This document shows positions 1-8,183 of a stretch of DNA of 64,000 nucleotides, in pieces; positions within the stretch are counted from its first letter, which is position 1; each line of letters starts with the position of its first letter. The stretch spans positions 1 to 64,000 of the forward strand of contig DWYP01000003.1 of assembly GCA_019118605.1 (NCBI GenBank), written 5' to 3'. The notes below the pieces were generated by a model, which had not been told where the DNA came from, ran no database searches, and was given only the letters and a program-made list of their open reading frames with translations. A program made the position numbers and the translations under genes. This DNA comes from Candidatus Alistipes faecavium. GTDB taxonomy: Bacteria; Bacteroidota; Bacteroidia; Bacteroidales; Rikenellaceae.

Positions 1-852
1 TTAAAGATTACGAAATCCATCACCAACCGCGAGAGCGCCTCGCTGGACAAGTATCTCCAGGAGATCGGCAAGGAGGAGCTCATCACGGTGGAGGAGGAGG
101 TGGAACTCGCCCAGCGAATCAAGAAAGGAGACCAGGAGGCCCTGGAGAAGCTCACCAAGGCGAACCTTCGCTTCGTGGTTTCCGTGGCCAAGCAATACCA
201 GAATCAGGGACTGAGCCTTCCGGACCTGATCAACGAGGGAAACCTCGGACTGATCAAGGCCGCCGAGAAGTTCGACGAGACCCGCGGCTTCAAGTTCATC
301 TCCTATGCCGTGTGGTGGATCCGGCAGTCGATCCTCCAGGCCCTTGCCGAGCAGTCGCGCATCGTGCGCCTGCCGCTGAACCAGGTGGGGTCGCTGAACA
401 AGATCAACAAGGCTTTCGCGCGCTTCGAGCAGGAGCACGAGCGCACGCCGTCGCCCGAGGAGCTGGCCACCGAACTGGAGCTCCCGAAGGAGAAGGTCAC
501 CGATACGCTGCGTGTGGCGGGCCGTCATGTCTCGGTCGATGCGCCGTTCGCCGACGGCGAGGACAACTCGCTACTCGACGTGCTGGTGAACCCCGACTCG
601 CCGAACGCCGACCGGGGTCTGATCAACGAGTCGCTCTCGACGGAGGTCGACCGGGCGCTGGAGACCCTCACGGAGCGTGAGCGCGACATCATCAAGTACT
701 TCTTCGGCATCGGCTGCTCGGAGATGACCCTCGAGGAGATCGGCGAGAAGTTCGACCTCACGCGCGAGCGTGTGCGGCAGATCAAGGAGAAGGCGATCCG
801 CCGCCTGCGCCACTCCTCGCGGTCGAAACTCCTGAAGTCCTACCTCGGATAA
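1..852 (+). CDS. rpoD: Primary sigma factor RpoD (5' end cut by window)
   Basis: Directs RNA polymerase to housekeeping promoters. The frame is open from base 1, and the family normally begins only about three residues earlier (Met-Arg-Gln), so nearly the whole protein (284 of about 287 residues) is here. Visible parts are the short region 1.2 (DKYLQEIG), region 2 with the core-binding and -10 recognition helices ([20 protein letters not shown]), region 3 ([14 protein letters not shown]) and region 4 with the -35 helix-turn-helix ([19 protein letters not shown]). There is no region 1.1, as usual in Bacteroidota, where this factor reads TTTG / TAnnTTTG promoters. Many genes in the window carry that promoter. 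The gene ends at a strong hairpin terminator. Confidence 0.97.
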   Translation, partial: LKITKSITNRESASLDKYLQEIGKEELITVEEEVELAQRIKKGDQEALEKLTKANLRFVVSVAKQYQNQGLSLPDLINEGNLGLIKAAEKFDETRGFKFISYAVWWIRQSILQALAEQSRIVRLPLNQVGSLNKINKAFARFEQEHERTPSPEELATELELPKEKVTDTLRVAGRHVSVDAPFADGEDNSLLDVLVNPDSPNADRGLINESLSTEVDRALETLTERERDIIKYFFGIGCSEMTLEEIGEKFDLTRERVRQIKEKAIRRLRHSSRSKLLKSYLG

Positions 853-870
853 GCCCGGGGCAGCCATAAG

Positions 871-906
871 AAAAATCCGGAGACGGCAACGTCTCCGGAT
901 TTTTTT
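871..906 (+). terminator. Rho-independent terminator after rpoD
   Basis: A 14-nt arm (871-884) and its complement (891-904) flank the loop GGCAAC. The 3' arm runs into a T tract, and the 5' arm starts with five A, so it may work in both directions. Confidence 0.9.
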
Positions 907-943
907 GCATCATTACCATTTTTTGCCATGCCCCTTCCGATAG

Positions 944-1051
944 CCCGACGGCCCTCTCTGCCATGCCCGACGGCCCTCTCTGCCATGCTCGACGGCCCCT
1001 TCTGCCATGCCGGACGCCCCCTCTGCCATGCCGGACGGCCCCTTCTACCAG
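944..1051. repeat. Five-copy 21-22 bp tandem repeat
   Basis: Units start at 944, 966, 988, 1010 and 1031, with lengths 22, 22, 22, 21 and 21. Each is close to CCCGACGGCCCTCTCTGCCATG; the first two are identical. The array fills the spacer between convergent rpoD and ung and runs through the ung stop codon (1045-1047). No hairpin or reading frame of note was found in it. Confidence 0.85.
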
Positions 1052-1707
1052 AGGATCGGCTCCTTGCCCACCGAGAGGAGGTATTCGTTGGCCCGGGAGA
1101 AGTGGCGGCATCCGAAGAACCCGCGGTAAACGGAGAGCGGCGAGGGGTGCACGGCCTTCAGGATGAGGTTGCGCGCAGGGTCGGCAATGGCGCCCTTGCG
1201 CTGGGCGTAGTTGCCCCAGAGCATGTAGACGATCCCCTGCCGGCGTTCGGCAATGGCCCGCACGACGGCGTCGGTGAAGGTTTCCCATCCGTGCCCGGCG
1301 TGCGAGGCGGCCTCGTGGGCGCGGACTGTCAGCACGGCATTGAGCAGCAGCACGCCCTGCTCGGCCCATCGGTCGAGGTTCCCCGAGGCGGGAACCGGGG
1401 CTCCGGTGTCGTCGTGCACCTCCTGGAAGATGTTCTGCAGCGAGGGCGGGAAGGGTATGCCGTCTCCCACCGAGAAGCAGAGCCCGTTCGCCTGCCCGGG
1501 GCCGTGGTAGGGATCCTGCCCGATGATGACGACCTTTAACCGCTCGAAGGGGCACTTGTCGAAGGCCCGGAAGATGTTGCTGCCCCGCGGATAGACGCGG
1601 GAGGTGGCGTATTCCCGGCGCACGAACTCGGTCAGCGCGGCGAAATAGGGCTTTTCGAATTCCGGGGCGAGGATCTCCTTCCAGTCGGCAGCGATCTTTA
1701 CATCCAT
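1045..1707 (-). CDS. ung: Uracil-DNA glycosylase, family 1
   Basis: Removes uracil from DNA at the first step of base excision repair. The 220-residue protein has full family length. It carries the water-activating motif GQDPYHGP at residues 63-70 (catalytic Asp65), the uracil-pocket LLLN at 120-123 and the minor-groove loop HPSPLS at 187-192. The ATG at 1705-1707 gives the standard N-terminus. The gene stands alone, divergent from the alkaline phosphatase gene; a TACCTTTA sequence about 40 bp upstream is a possible -7 element. Its 3' end merges with a tandem repeat. Confidence 0.97.
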   Translation of the reverse strand: MDVKIAADWKEILAPEFEKPYFAALTEFVRREYATSRVYPRGSNIFRAFDKCPFERLKVVIIGQDPYHGPGQANGLCFSVGDGIPFPPSLQNIFQEVHDDTGAPVPASGNLDRWAEQGVLLLNAVLTVRAHEAASHAGHGWETFTDAVVRAIAERRQGIVYMLWGNYAQRKGAIADPARNLILKAVHPSPLSVYRGFFGCRHFSRANEYLLSVGKEPILW

Positions 1708-1757
1708 CTTGCAAAAGGGTTAAAATGGCGTTATAACTCGGTAAAGGTAGCAAAAAG

Positions 1758-1789
1758 TTTGGCGTTCCGGGCTGTTTTTCCTATTTTTA
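1758..1789 (+). promoter_or_regulatory. Bacteroidota-type promoter for the alkaline phosphatase gene
   Basis: TTTG at 1758-1761, a 20-bp spacer, then TATTTTTA at 1782-1789 (one mismatch to TAnnTTTG). Transcription would start about 15 bp before the ATG at 1811. Confidence 0.7.
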
Positions 1790-1810
1790 CCCGAGATTTT
1801 TCGATATGCA

Positions 1811-2908
1811 ATGAAAAGAATACTGTTCGTCTTGCTGCTGTGCCTCTCCGCAGGAGGGGCTATTGCCTCGAATCCGCGTGCGGAGGAGGTTCGCAACGTT
1901 ATTTTCATGGTTGGCGACGGCATGGGCCTGGCGCATGTCTCGATGCTTCAGATCGAGAACGGCTACGCTCCCACGGCTTTCGACCGGGCGCAGAACGTGG
2001 CCCTGATTACGACGCGCTCGGCAAACAACCGCGTGACCGATTCGGCCGCCGCGGGTACGGCCCTCGCCTCGGGCTCGAAGACCGACAACGGTACGCTCGG
2101 GCAGGATCCCGAAGGGCATGCGCTCACCTCAACGATGACGCGCGCCATGATGAAGGGGCTGGGAACGGGCATCGTCGTCACGTGCTACCTCCAGCACGCC
2201 ACGCCGGGGGCCTTCTATGCCCATGTGGCCGACCGCGGCGACAACATGGCCATCACGCGCCAGCTGCTTGCATCGAACATCGACGTGCTCTTCGGCGGAG
2301 GACGCCGCTGGCTGAAGGAGGCGTGCGACGAGGGCGGCAGCTACCTCGACGCCTTTGCCCGCAGGGGCTATTTCGTGGCCGATTCTCTTCCTCAGACCCG
2401 GGTGGTCGGCAAGGGGCGCGTGCTGTGCTGTGCAGCCGACAAACACCTTCCGGAGGCGCCCGGGCGCGGCGACTTCCTGCCGCGTGCCACCGAGAAGGCC
2501 CTCGAACTGCTCGAGGCCAATACGGCGGGCCGCAAGCGGGGCTTCATGCTGCTGGTCGAGGGCTCGCAGATCGACTATGCGGCCCATGCGAAGGATGCCG
2601 ACCGGCTGCTGGCCGAGATGCGCGACTTCGAGCAGGCCGTGGCTGCGGCGATGGACTTCGCCGACCGTACGCCGGGGACGCTGGTCATCGTGACGGCCGA
2701 CCACGAGACGGGGGGCATGACGATCCCCGCCAACAAGGAGGACTTCACGCTGAGCGAGAACGGCCTTCAGTACCAGTTCTCCACCGGAGGACATACGGGC
2801 ACGATGGTTCCCGTCTACCTCTATGGCGCGGGCGCCGACCGCATTGCCGGGGTGCTCGACAATACCGAACTGGGGCTGCGCATTCAGGAACTGCTCGATC
2901 TGAAATAA
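1811..2908 (+). CDS. Secreted alkaline phosphatase
   Basis: Periplasmic phosphomonoesterase of the PhoA superfamily, releasing phosphate from organic esters. A signal peptide covers about residues 1-19. Metal and active-site motifs are complete: MVGDGMG (Asp36), the phosphorylated serine in TDSAAAGTA (Ser78), VEGSQIDYAAHA (Glu250, Asp255, His259), TADHETGG (Asp297, His298) and TGGHTG (His328). At 365 residues it is a compact family member. It is a single gene with its own promoter and a likely terminator just downstream. No Pho box could be recognised, so phosphate control is unproven. Confidence 0.93.
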   Translation: MKRILFVLLLCLSAGGAIASNPRAEEVRNVIFMVGDGMGLAHVSMLQIENGYAPTAFDRAQNVALITTRSANNRVTDSAAAGTALASGSKTDNGTLGQDPEGHALTSTMTRAMMKGLGTGIVVTCYLQHATPGAFYAHVADRGDNMAITRQLLASNIDVLFGGGRRWLKEACDEGGSYLDAFARRGYFVADSLPQTRVVGKGRVLCCAADKHLPEAPGRGDFLPRATEKALELLEANTAGRKRGFMLLVEGSQIDYAAHAKDADRLLAEMRDFEQAVAAAMDFADRTPGTLVIVTADHETGGMTIPANKEDFTLSENGLQYQFSTGGHTGTMVPVYLYGAGADRIAGVLDNTELGLRIQELLDLK

Positions 2909-2942
2909 CCGCTCTGTCCGCAGCAGCCGCAATCCATACGAC

Positions 2943-2995
2943 GCAGGCGGCGCACACCGAGAAAGGTGGGCGCCGCCTGTTGCTTTCCTTTTCTC
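2943..2995 (+). terminator. Probable terminator after alkaline phosphatase
   Basis: AGGCGGCGC (2945-2953) pairs perfectly with GCGCCGCCT (2970-2978), followed by a mixed T-rich tract. The loop is long (16 nt), so efficiency is uncertain. Confidence 0.55.
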
Positions 2996-3025
2996 CTTCC
3001 GCCGGAAGGCAGGCTGTACGTGCGG

Positions 3026-3613
3026 TTACTCCCCGGCGCTGTCCGGGCCGGAGACGTCGGACAGCGCCGCTTCGATGGCGGCGACCACCTGCACGAAATC
3101 CTGCGGCGTGTAGTCGGCATTCTGATGGACGACCTTGCCGTCGGGGCCGATCACGTAGTTGCGCGGGACGTAGAGCGTGGCATAGAGTCCGTAGATCGCC
3201 CCTTCGGGATCGATGCCCGACGGGAATCCGAGCCCTTCGCGTGCGAGGTATCCGCGAACCTCCTCGAGGCTCTCGCCGCGCGATACGGGCAGAAAGACGA
3301 AGGGCCGGCCGGCAAACCGTTCGACAGCCTCCTTCCCGACGGCCGCCATCTCCTCCTGACAGGTCGGGCACCACGTGCACCAGAAGGTGAGCAGCACGAC
3401 CTTGCCCCGGAGGTCGGAGAGTCTTTGCGACGAGCCGTCGGTCATCGCTGCCGTAAAGTCGGGGGCCGCTTCGCCGGTGCGGACGAGCGAACTCTCTTCG
3501 GGGCCCGCCTGCTCCTCGCCCCGGATGCAGCCCGCGAGCAGCATCCCGCAGAGAAGCCCCCACGCAGTACGGCGCAGGCAGGCGGCGGAAAGGTATCGGC
3601 GTTCGGCGTTCAT
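3026..3613 (-). CDS. TlpA-like thioredoxin-fold lipoprotein
   Basis: Likely a periplasmic, membrane-anchored disulfide reductase of the AhpC/TSA-Redoxin TlpA type. The ATG at 3611-3613 starts a lipoprotein signal with lipobox LLAGC (Cys29). The thioredoxin active site is CPTC (Cys82-Cys85) in the setting FWCTWCPTC, preceded by another cysteine (Cys79). Later segments FPSGIDPEG and YVPRNYVIGPDGKVV match the TlpA fold, including the cis-Pro region. It has 195 residues. The gene lies 41 bp downstream of trmB and is probably co-transcribed with it. The substrate is not evident from the sequence. Confidence 0.9.
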   Translation of the reverse strand: MNAERRYLSAACLRRTAWGLLCGMLLAGCIRGEEQAGPEESSLVRTGEAAPDFTAAMTDGSSQRLSDLRGKVVLLTFWCTWCPTCQEEMAAVGKEAVERFAGRPFVFLPVSRGESLEEVRGYLAREGLGFPSGIDPEGAIYGLYATLYVPRNYVIGPDGKVVHQNADYTPQDFVQVVAAIEAALSDVSGPDSAGE

Positions 3614-3654
3614 GGCGTTCGGGAACGGTTGCGAGGCGATGTTATGGCAGGGCG

Positions 3655-4407
3655 TCAGCGCCCTGCGAGGCGCTCCTGCTCGTTGTCCTTTTCGAGCTTT
3701 TCGTCCTCCTCCCAGTCGAACCACGGGAAGTCGCGGCGTCCGTCGAGTCGGAAGCGGGTGTAGGTGATCGGAAGCCCCATGCCGAGGAACCGCTGCTCGT
3801 AGGCGGTCTTTACGGAGAGCACCTCGTCGGCGAATCCCGAGCCGTAGATGTCCGGTTCGGAGACCTCGCACGGAAGCCCGAAGCGGCGGATCACCTCGTT
3901 GGTGTAGGCGTAGAGGTGTTTCGAGTCGGTCTTCAGGTGGATGACGCCTCCCGGGCGGAGGATCCGCGCGTAGTATTCCAGGAACAGCGGCGAGGTGAGT
4001 CGTTTCTTGGCCCTTCGGGTCTTGAGCTGCGGGTCGGGGAAGGTGATCCAGATTTCGTCGACCTCCCCTTCGGCGAAGAGCCCGTTGATGAACTCGATGC
4101 GCGTGCGCAGGAATCCCACGTTCGGCATGCGGCTTTCGGTAGCGGTTTTCGCCCCGCGCCACATCCGTGCGCCCTTGATGTCGATGCCGATGAAGTTCCG
4201 CTGCGGATCCTGGCGGGCGAGCGCCACGGTGTATTCGCCCTTTCCGCAGCCCAGTTCCAGGACGATCGGGCGGTCGTTGTGGAAGAAGTCGCTGCGCCAA
4301 TGCCCCTTGAGCCGGTAGTCGCGGCGGAACACTTCGTCGAATTCGGGTTGCACGAAACACTCGAAGGAGAGGTTTTCGCGGAATTTGCGGAGTTTGTCTT
4401 TTCCCAT
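3655..4407 (-). CDS. trmB: tRNA (guanine-N7-)-methyltransferase
   Basis: Methylates G46 of tRNA using S-adenosylmethionine. The 250-residue protein shows the SAM-binding motif LELGCGKGEYT (50-60), the following GIDIKGARMWRGAK, and the family signature FPDPQLKTRRAKKRL. It belongs to a minus-strand run: the GldH-like gene ends about 42 bp upstream, and the TlpA-like gene follows 41 bp downstream. The C-terminal tail (WEEDEKLEKDNEQERL) is charged and probably disordered. Confidence 0.96.
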   Translation of the reverse strand: MGKDKLRKFRENLSFECFVQPEFDEVFRRDYRLKGHWRSDFFHNDRPIVLELGCGKGEYTVALARQDPQRNFIGIDIKGARMWRGAKTATESRMPNVGFLRTRIEFINGLFAEGEVDEIWITFPDPQLKTRRAKKRLTSPLFLEYYARILRPGGVIHLKTDSKHLYAYTNEVIRRFGLPCEVSEPDIYGSGFADEVLSVKTAYEQRFLGMGLPITYTRFRLDGRRDFPWFDWEEDEKLEKDNEQERLAGR

Positions 4408-4449
4408 GTCGTCGTATCTGTTTGCCGCCCGGAAGCCGGGAGGAAGGGG

Positions 4450-4914
4450 TCAATGCATCTCAGTCAGATGGATGCCTGCGGCCTCGACGCCGCGGACTGT
4501 GCGGAGCGGGGTGACGGAAAAACGGTACACACCCTCCCGAGCGAGGCATACGCGCTGCCGGTAGGGGATGACGGCCTCACGCACGAGCGCCGCGGGATGC
4601 TCCGTGTCGGGGATGTGCAGGCATACGCACTCCTCGAAACGCAGCGAGTCGGGGGTCAGCGTGGCCACGCGCACCGTCAGGGTATCCTCCGCGAAGCGTC
4701 CGTTGCAGCGCAGGAAGAGCGCCGCATCGTACCGTGTGAGGGTGTCGGCGTTGGCGTAGGCGATCTCCGCCGCCTCCGACCATGCGAAGGGATCGACGTC
4801 GCAGACGGCCGAGCGGTGGGGCGTGACACACCCCGCGGCAAACGCGCCGAGCGCAACGGACACCGCTGCAAGATACCGAGCCAGAGCTTTCACTTTCGGA
4901 TGCGGATCAATCAT
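4450..4914 (-). CDS. GldH-like lipoprotein
   Basis: A 154-residue outer-membrane-type lipoprotein with lipobox FAAGC (Cys29). After the signal it has a beta-rich domain with the pattern seen in the GldH gliding-motility family of Bacteroidota: a WS...A motif, a YDAALFLRCN strand, TPDSLRFEE, and a C-terminal VYRFSVTPLRTVRGVEAAGIHL. Non-gliding gut Bacteroidales keep GldH homologues whose job is unknown. The start codon overlaps the ricT stop (ATGA at 4911-4914), so the two are translationally coupled. Family assignment rests on pattern and position beside ricT. It could also be called an uncharacterised lipoprotein. Confidence 0.65.
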   Translation of the reverse strand: MIDPHPKVKALARYLAAVSVALGAFAAGCVTPHRSAVCDVDPFAWSEAAEIAYANADTLTRYDAALFLRCNGRFAEDTLTVRVATLTPDSLRFEECVCLHIPDTEHPAALVREAVIPYRQRVCLAREGVYRFSVTPLRTVRGVEAAGIHLTEMH

Positions 4915-6575
4915 TCCCGGCTGCCCGATGTCCGGGCTTCGCGGTTCGGGTTCTGTTTCGGGGCGTCGCCTCCCTTGTCGGCGGGTGCGCCTGCGTTGCT
5001 GGCGCCTCCTGCGTTGCTGGCGCCGTTGGCATTGCCGCTGCTGCGGTGGCGGTGGCGCCCGTTGCGGCGGTTCCCGCCGCCTTCGCGTCCCTGTCCTCCG
5101 GCCTCACGTCCTTGTCCTCCGGCCTCACGCCCGGATCCGTTTCCTTCGCGGCCCGGGGCTGCGGAGGTGGCTTTGTCGCCCCTGTCGGCCTTGTCCGCCC
5201 TGTCGCCCCTGTCGGCCTTGTTCCCCGCGTCGCGCGAGGTTCCCTTCTCGGGCCTGCCGGATGCCGCCGCACGGTTCCCGGCGTTGTCCGCCCTGTTTGC
5301 GTTGCGGTTGTTGTTGCGGCGCCGTTCCTGCTGCGGACGCTCCTCGCGGGGCGTCTGCTCCCCGCCGCTCTCAGACTGCCGCGCTTTGTCCGGAGCACCG
5401 TTCCCGGCGGCCTCCTGGCCCTTGCCGGACTGATTCCGGTTGCGGTTGCGGCCTCCGCGCTTGCGGCGTTTTGCCTGGTCGAAACGGGTGATGCTGTCCT
5501 CCTCGGCGCGGAACGTCGGCTCCTCGACCTCCGGACGCGTCGGGTCGTCGTCGAGCAGCTGCTCGACTTTCTTCCCCTGGCGGTTGAGGGCCAGGATCTC
5601 CTTCACGCGGGCAACGGGCAGCGTCACGAGGTTGGCCATCGACTCCTTCGACGAGGAGAAGGTCATCGTTCCGGAGAGGATGTCGCTCTTGACCGCAAAC
5701 CACTCCCCGTCGACGCTCTGCAGCGGCTCGCGCACGCGCGGAAACTCCTTGCGGGCATCGACGTAGGCGTCGTATTCGTGCATCATGCAGCATTTGAGCT
5801 TCGAGCACTGCCCGGCGAGCTTCTGGGGGTTGAGCGAGATGTCCTGGACGCGTGCGGCCCCGGTCGTGACGCTCGAGAAACTCGACATCCACGAGGCGCA
5901 GCAGAGCTCGCGGCCGCAGGCTCCGAGGCCTCCGATGCGCCCGGCCTCCTGGCGGGCGCCGATCTGCTTCATCTCGATGCGGATGTGGAAGCGTTCGGCG
6001 AAGACCTTGATCAGTTCGCGGAAGTCGACGCGTTCGTCGGCGATGTAGTAGAAGATGGCCTTGATCTTGTCGCCCTGGTATTCGACGTCTCCGATCTTCA
6101 TGTTGAGGCCCATGTCTGCGGCGATCTGGCGCGAGGCGATCATCGTCTCGTGCTCCAGGGCGATAGCCTCCTGCCAGCGTTCGATGTCGTAGGGCTTTGC
6201 CTTGCGGTAGATCTTCTTGAATTCGCCGTTGTGGGGCGTGAACCCCGTGCGTTTCATCTGCCGGGCGACGAGATCTCCGGTCATCGAGACGATTCCGATG
6301 TCGTGTCCCGGGGATGCCTCGACGGCGACGATGTCGCCGCGCTTGAGGGGCAGGTTGTTGACGTTCTGGTAGAACGAGCGCCGTGTATTCTTGAAGCGCA
6401 CCTCGACGATGTCGCTGGGCTTGTTGACGGGATAGTCCTCGAGCCAGGCCGTTTCGTGGAGTTTGAAGCACCCTTCGCGGAGCGTGGCTTCGGGTTCGGC
6501 GCCGCAGTTGCAGAAGGCGCAGCCGCGGCCCACTTCGGGCTTGCAGTCGCCGTTATGTTGTTTTTCGGTATCCAT
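4911..6575 (-). CDS. ricT: RicT/PSP1-domain protein with long RG/N-rich tail
   Basis: Homologue of Bacillus RicT (YaaT), part of the Y-complex that carries Fe-S clusters and helps RNase Y mature mRNAs. Residues 1-30 hold extra cysteines (C19, C22, C24), and the PSP1 core spans about 40-300. It contains the cluster-type cysteines CGRELCC (220-226) and CSKLKCC (257-263). Residues 369-554 are a low-complexity tail rich in Arg, Asn, Gly and Asp, with internal repeats such as GREAGGQ and KADRGD units. Bacillus RicT lacks such a tail. Coupled downstream to the GldH-like gene by an ATGA overlap. A TACCTTTA sequence at 6594-6601 (minus strand) is a possible promoter -7 element. Confidence 0.9.
   Translation of the reverse strand: MDTEKQHNGDCKPEVGRGCAFCNCGAEPEATLREGCFKLHETAWLEDYPVNKPSDIVEVRFKNTRRSFYQNVNNLPLKRGDIVAVEASPGHDIGIVSMTGDLVARQMKRTGFTPHNGEFKKIYRKAKPYDIERWQEAIALEHETMIASRQIAADMGLNMKIGDVEYQGDKIKAIFYYIADERVDFRELIKVFAERFHIRIEMKQIGARQEAGRIGGLGACGRELCCASWMSSFSSVTTGAARVQDISLNPQKLAGQCSKLKCCMMHEYDAYVDARKEFPRVREPLQSVDGEWFAVKSDILSGTMTFSSSKESMANLVTLPVARVKEILALNRQGKKVEQLLDDDPTRPEVEEPTFRAEEDSITRFDQAKRRKRGGRNRNRNQSGKGQEAAGNGAPDKARQSESGGEQTPREERPQQERRRNNNRNANRADNAGNRAAASGRPEKGTSRDAGNKADRGDRADKADRGDKATSAAPGREGNGSGREAGGQGREAGGQGREGGGNRRNGRHRHRSSGNANGASNAGGASNAGAPADKGGDAPKQNPNREARTSGSRE
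4985..5135. repeat. Short direct repeats inside the ricT tail
   Basis: GCGTTGCTGGCGCC recurs about 18 bp apart around 4992-5025, and the segment encoding GREAGGQ recurs between about 5085 and 5135. They encode the low-complexity C-terminus and could change its length by slippage in 3-bp multiples. Confidence 0.6.
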
Positions 6576-6630
6576 TGCAGGGTATAATTTGTGTAAAGGT
6601 ACGAAAAAATTTTTTTATATCCCTGCTTTT

Positions 6631-8007
6631 TTATTTTTCCTGTGCGGCGAGGCGGAGCCTGCGGATGCTGCGGCGGATGCGCAGGATCATCAGCACGGCG
6701 GCCGTCGAGAGTCCGAATGTGAATCCGATGTAGAGGCCTGCGGGCCCCATGCCGAGGGTGAACCCCACGAGGTAGCCGACCGGGAGGTTGAGCAGCCAGT
6801 AGGAGATCAGGGCGATGGGCATGATGATGCGCACGTCCTGAATGCCCCGGAGGATGCCCACCGAGACGTTCTGAATGCCGTCCGAGAGCTGGTAGAGCGC
6901 CGCGAAGGCAAGCAGCTGCGAGGCGATTCGGATCACTTCGGCGTTGGAGGTGAAGAGCGTGGGGATGACATGCCGGAGCGAGAGGAAGACCACCGCGGCG
7001 AATGCGTTCCAGGCCAGCACGAGGTGGTAGGAGGCCTTGGCGGCCATCGTCATCTCTCCGAGGTTGCGGGCCCCGTAGCAGTGCGACACGCGGATCGTGG
7101 TGGCCGCGCCGATCGACATGACGATCATGAAGGCGCAGTTGGCGATCGTCGTGGCGATCTGGTTCGCGCCGATGGCGGTTTTCGCGCCGTCGCCGAACCA
7201 TCCCATCATGATGCCCGTCCCGACGAATGCCGAGGACTCGAGGAACATCTGCAGGGCGATCGGCAGCCCCATGCGCGTGAGCTGCCCTACCTCTCTCCAC
7301 GAGTAGTTGCGCAGGGCGAAGCGTTCGAGGTAGTCGCGGTATTCGCGCCGGGCGTAGAAGTAGCCGATCATCAGTACCGGGGCGATGATACGCGAGAGGA
7401 GGGTTCCCAGTCCGGCGCCCACGGCCCCCATCTCGGGAAGGCCGCAGCGTCCGTAGATGAATACCCAGTTGAAGCCGACATTGGCCAGGTTGGCGATGAT
7501 CGTGACGACCATCTCGACCTTCGTGTTGCCCACCCCTTCGAGGAACTGCTTGAAGGCGAAGAAGAGCATCACGAAGGGCATGCTCCACACCAGCATTTTG
7601 TAGTAGGGGATGGCGGCGTCGACCACCTCGACGGGCTGCCCGAGGTGATACATGAGCGGGATGATGGCGTATTGGAAGGCCGTCATGGCGATTCCGAGGG
7701 CGCCGTAGAAGAGGATTCCGTTCTGCAGCAGATGCGAGGATCGTTCGCGGTTTCCCTGGGCGTAGAGCTCCCCGATGAGCGGGGTCATGCCGAGGGCGAT
7801 TCCGATCGAGGCGATGAAGAGGATGAAGAACACCGCGCCTCCGAACGATACGGCCGCCAGGGGCAGGGGGTCGTCGCCTCCGTACTGGCCGACCATGAGG
7901 TTGTCGGCAAACTGCGTGAGAATCTGTCCGAGCTGCGTGAGCACGACCGGCAGTGCGAGCCGGAGGTTTTGTTTGTATTGCTCCTTGTATGTGGAAAAAC
8001 GATACAT
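6631..8007 (-). CDS. MATE family multidrug/Na+ exporter
   Basis: Twelve-helix inner-membrane exporter of the NorM-like MATE family, expelling drugs or metabolites by cation exchange. It has 458 residues, typical for the family. Recognisable elements are the first helix LPVVLTQLGQILTQFADNLMVG, the mirrored second-half helix GLPIALQMFLESSAFVGTGIMMGWFG, and the conserved VGFNWVFIYG and GAVGAGLGTLLSR segments. The gene has its own TACCTTTG element upstream (8028-8035) and ends 55 bp before ricT, with no hairpin terminator between them, so read-through is possible. The substrate cannot be inferred. Confidence 0.94.
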   Translation of the reverse strand: MYRFSTYKEQYKQNLRLALPVVLTQLGQILTQFADNLMVGQYGGDDPLPLAAVSFGGAVFFILFIASIGIALGMTPLIGELYAQGNRERSSHLLQNGILFYGALGIAMTAFQYAIIPLMYHLGQPVEVVDAAIPYYKMLVWSMPFVMLFFAFKQFLEGVGNTKVEMVVTIIANLANVGFNWVFIYGRCGLPEMGAVGAGLGTLLSRIIAPVLMIGYFYARREYRDYLERFALRNYSWREVGQLTRMGLPIALQMFLESSAFVGTGIMMGWFGDGAKTAIGANQIATTIANCAFMIVMSIGAATTIRVSHCYGARNLGEMTMAAKASYHLVLAWNAFAAVVFLSLRHVIPTLFTSNAEVIRIASQLLAFAALYQLSDGIQNVSVGILRGIQDVRIIMPIALISYWLLNLPVGYLVGFTLGMGPAGLYIGFTFGLSTAAVLMILRIRRSIRRLRLAAQEK

Positions 8008-8027
8008 GATGCTGCGTTTTTGGTCTG

Positions 8028-8035
8028 CAAAGGTA
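8028..8035 (-). promoter_or_regulatory. TAnnTTTG promoter element upstream of MATE
   Basis: The minus strand reads TACCTTTG, an exact match to the Bacteroidota -7 element, about 21 bp before the ATG. No clear TTTG -33 element was found at the right distance. Confidence 0.5.
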
Positions 8036-8074
8036 GGAAATAAGTTCCGAATAACGGCACGCCTCCCCCTCGGG

Positions 8075-8110
8075 AAACGAAAAAGCCGGAAGAACGCGGT
8101 TCTTTCCGGC
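8075..8110 (-). terminator. Terminator after clpC
   Basis: On the minus strand GCCGGAAAGAAC pairs with GTTCTTCCGGC across a very short loop and runs into TTTTTCGTTT. It lies 74 bp past the clpC stop and just before the MATE promoter region. Confidence 0.85.
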
Positions 8111-8183
8111 AGTTCCGGGCCTGAAACCTGTGCGGAACGGGACGGGCCGACGCCTCTTCATCCAAACAGCTCCGGGATTGCTG

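Noticed and set aside
944..1051. CRISPR array at the tandem repeat
   Set aside because: Units are directly adjacent without spacers, and no cas gene is present. The same applies to the arrays near 10.9, 29.6 and 52.5 kb.
928..1539. Protein with a repeated N-terminus read from the 22-bp repeat into antisense ung
   Set aside because: Most of it is antisense to ung and the repeat changes frame between 22- and 21-bp units.
5046..6587. 513-residue open frame on the plus strand
   Set aside because: Antisense to ricT, no start context or domain; the ricT frame is conserved.
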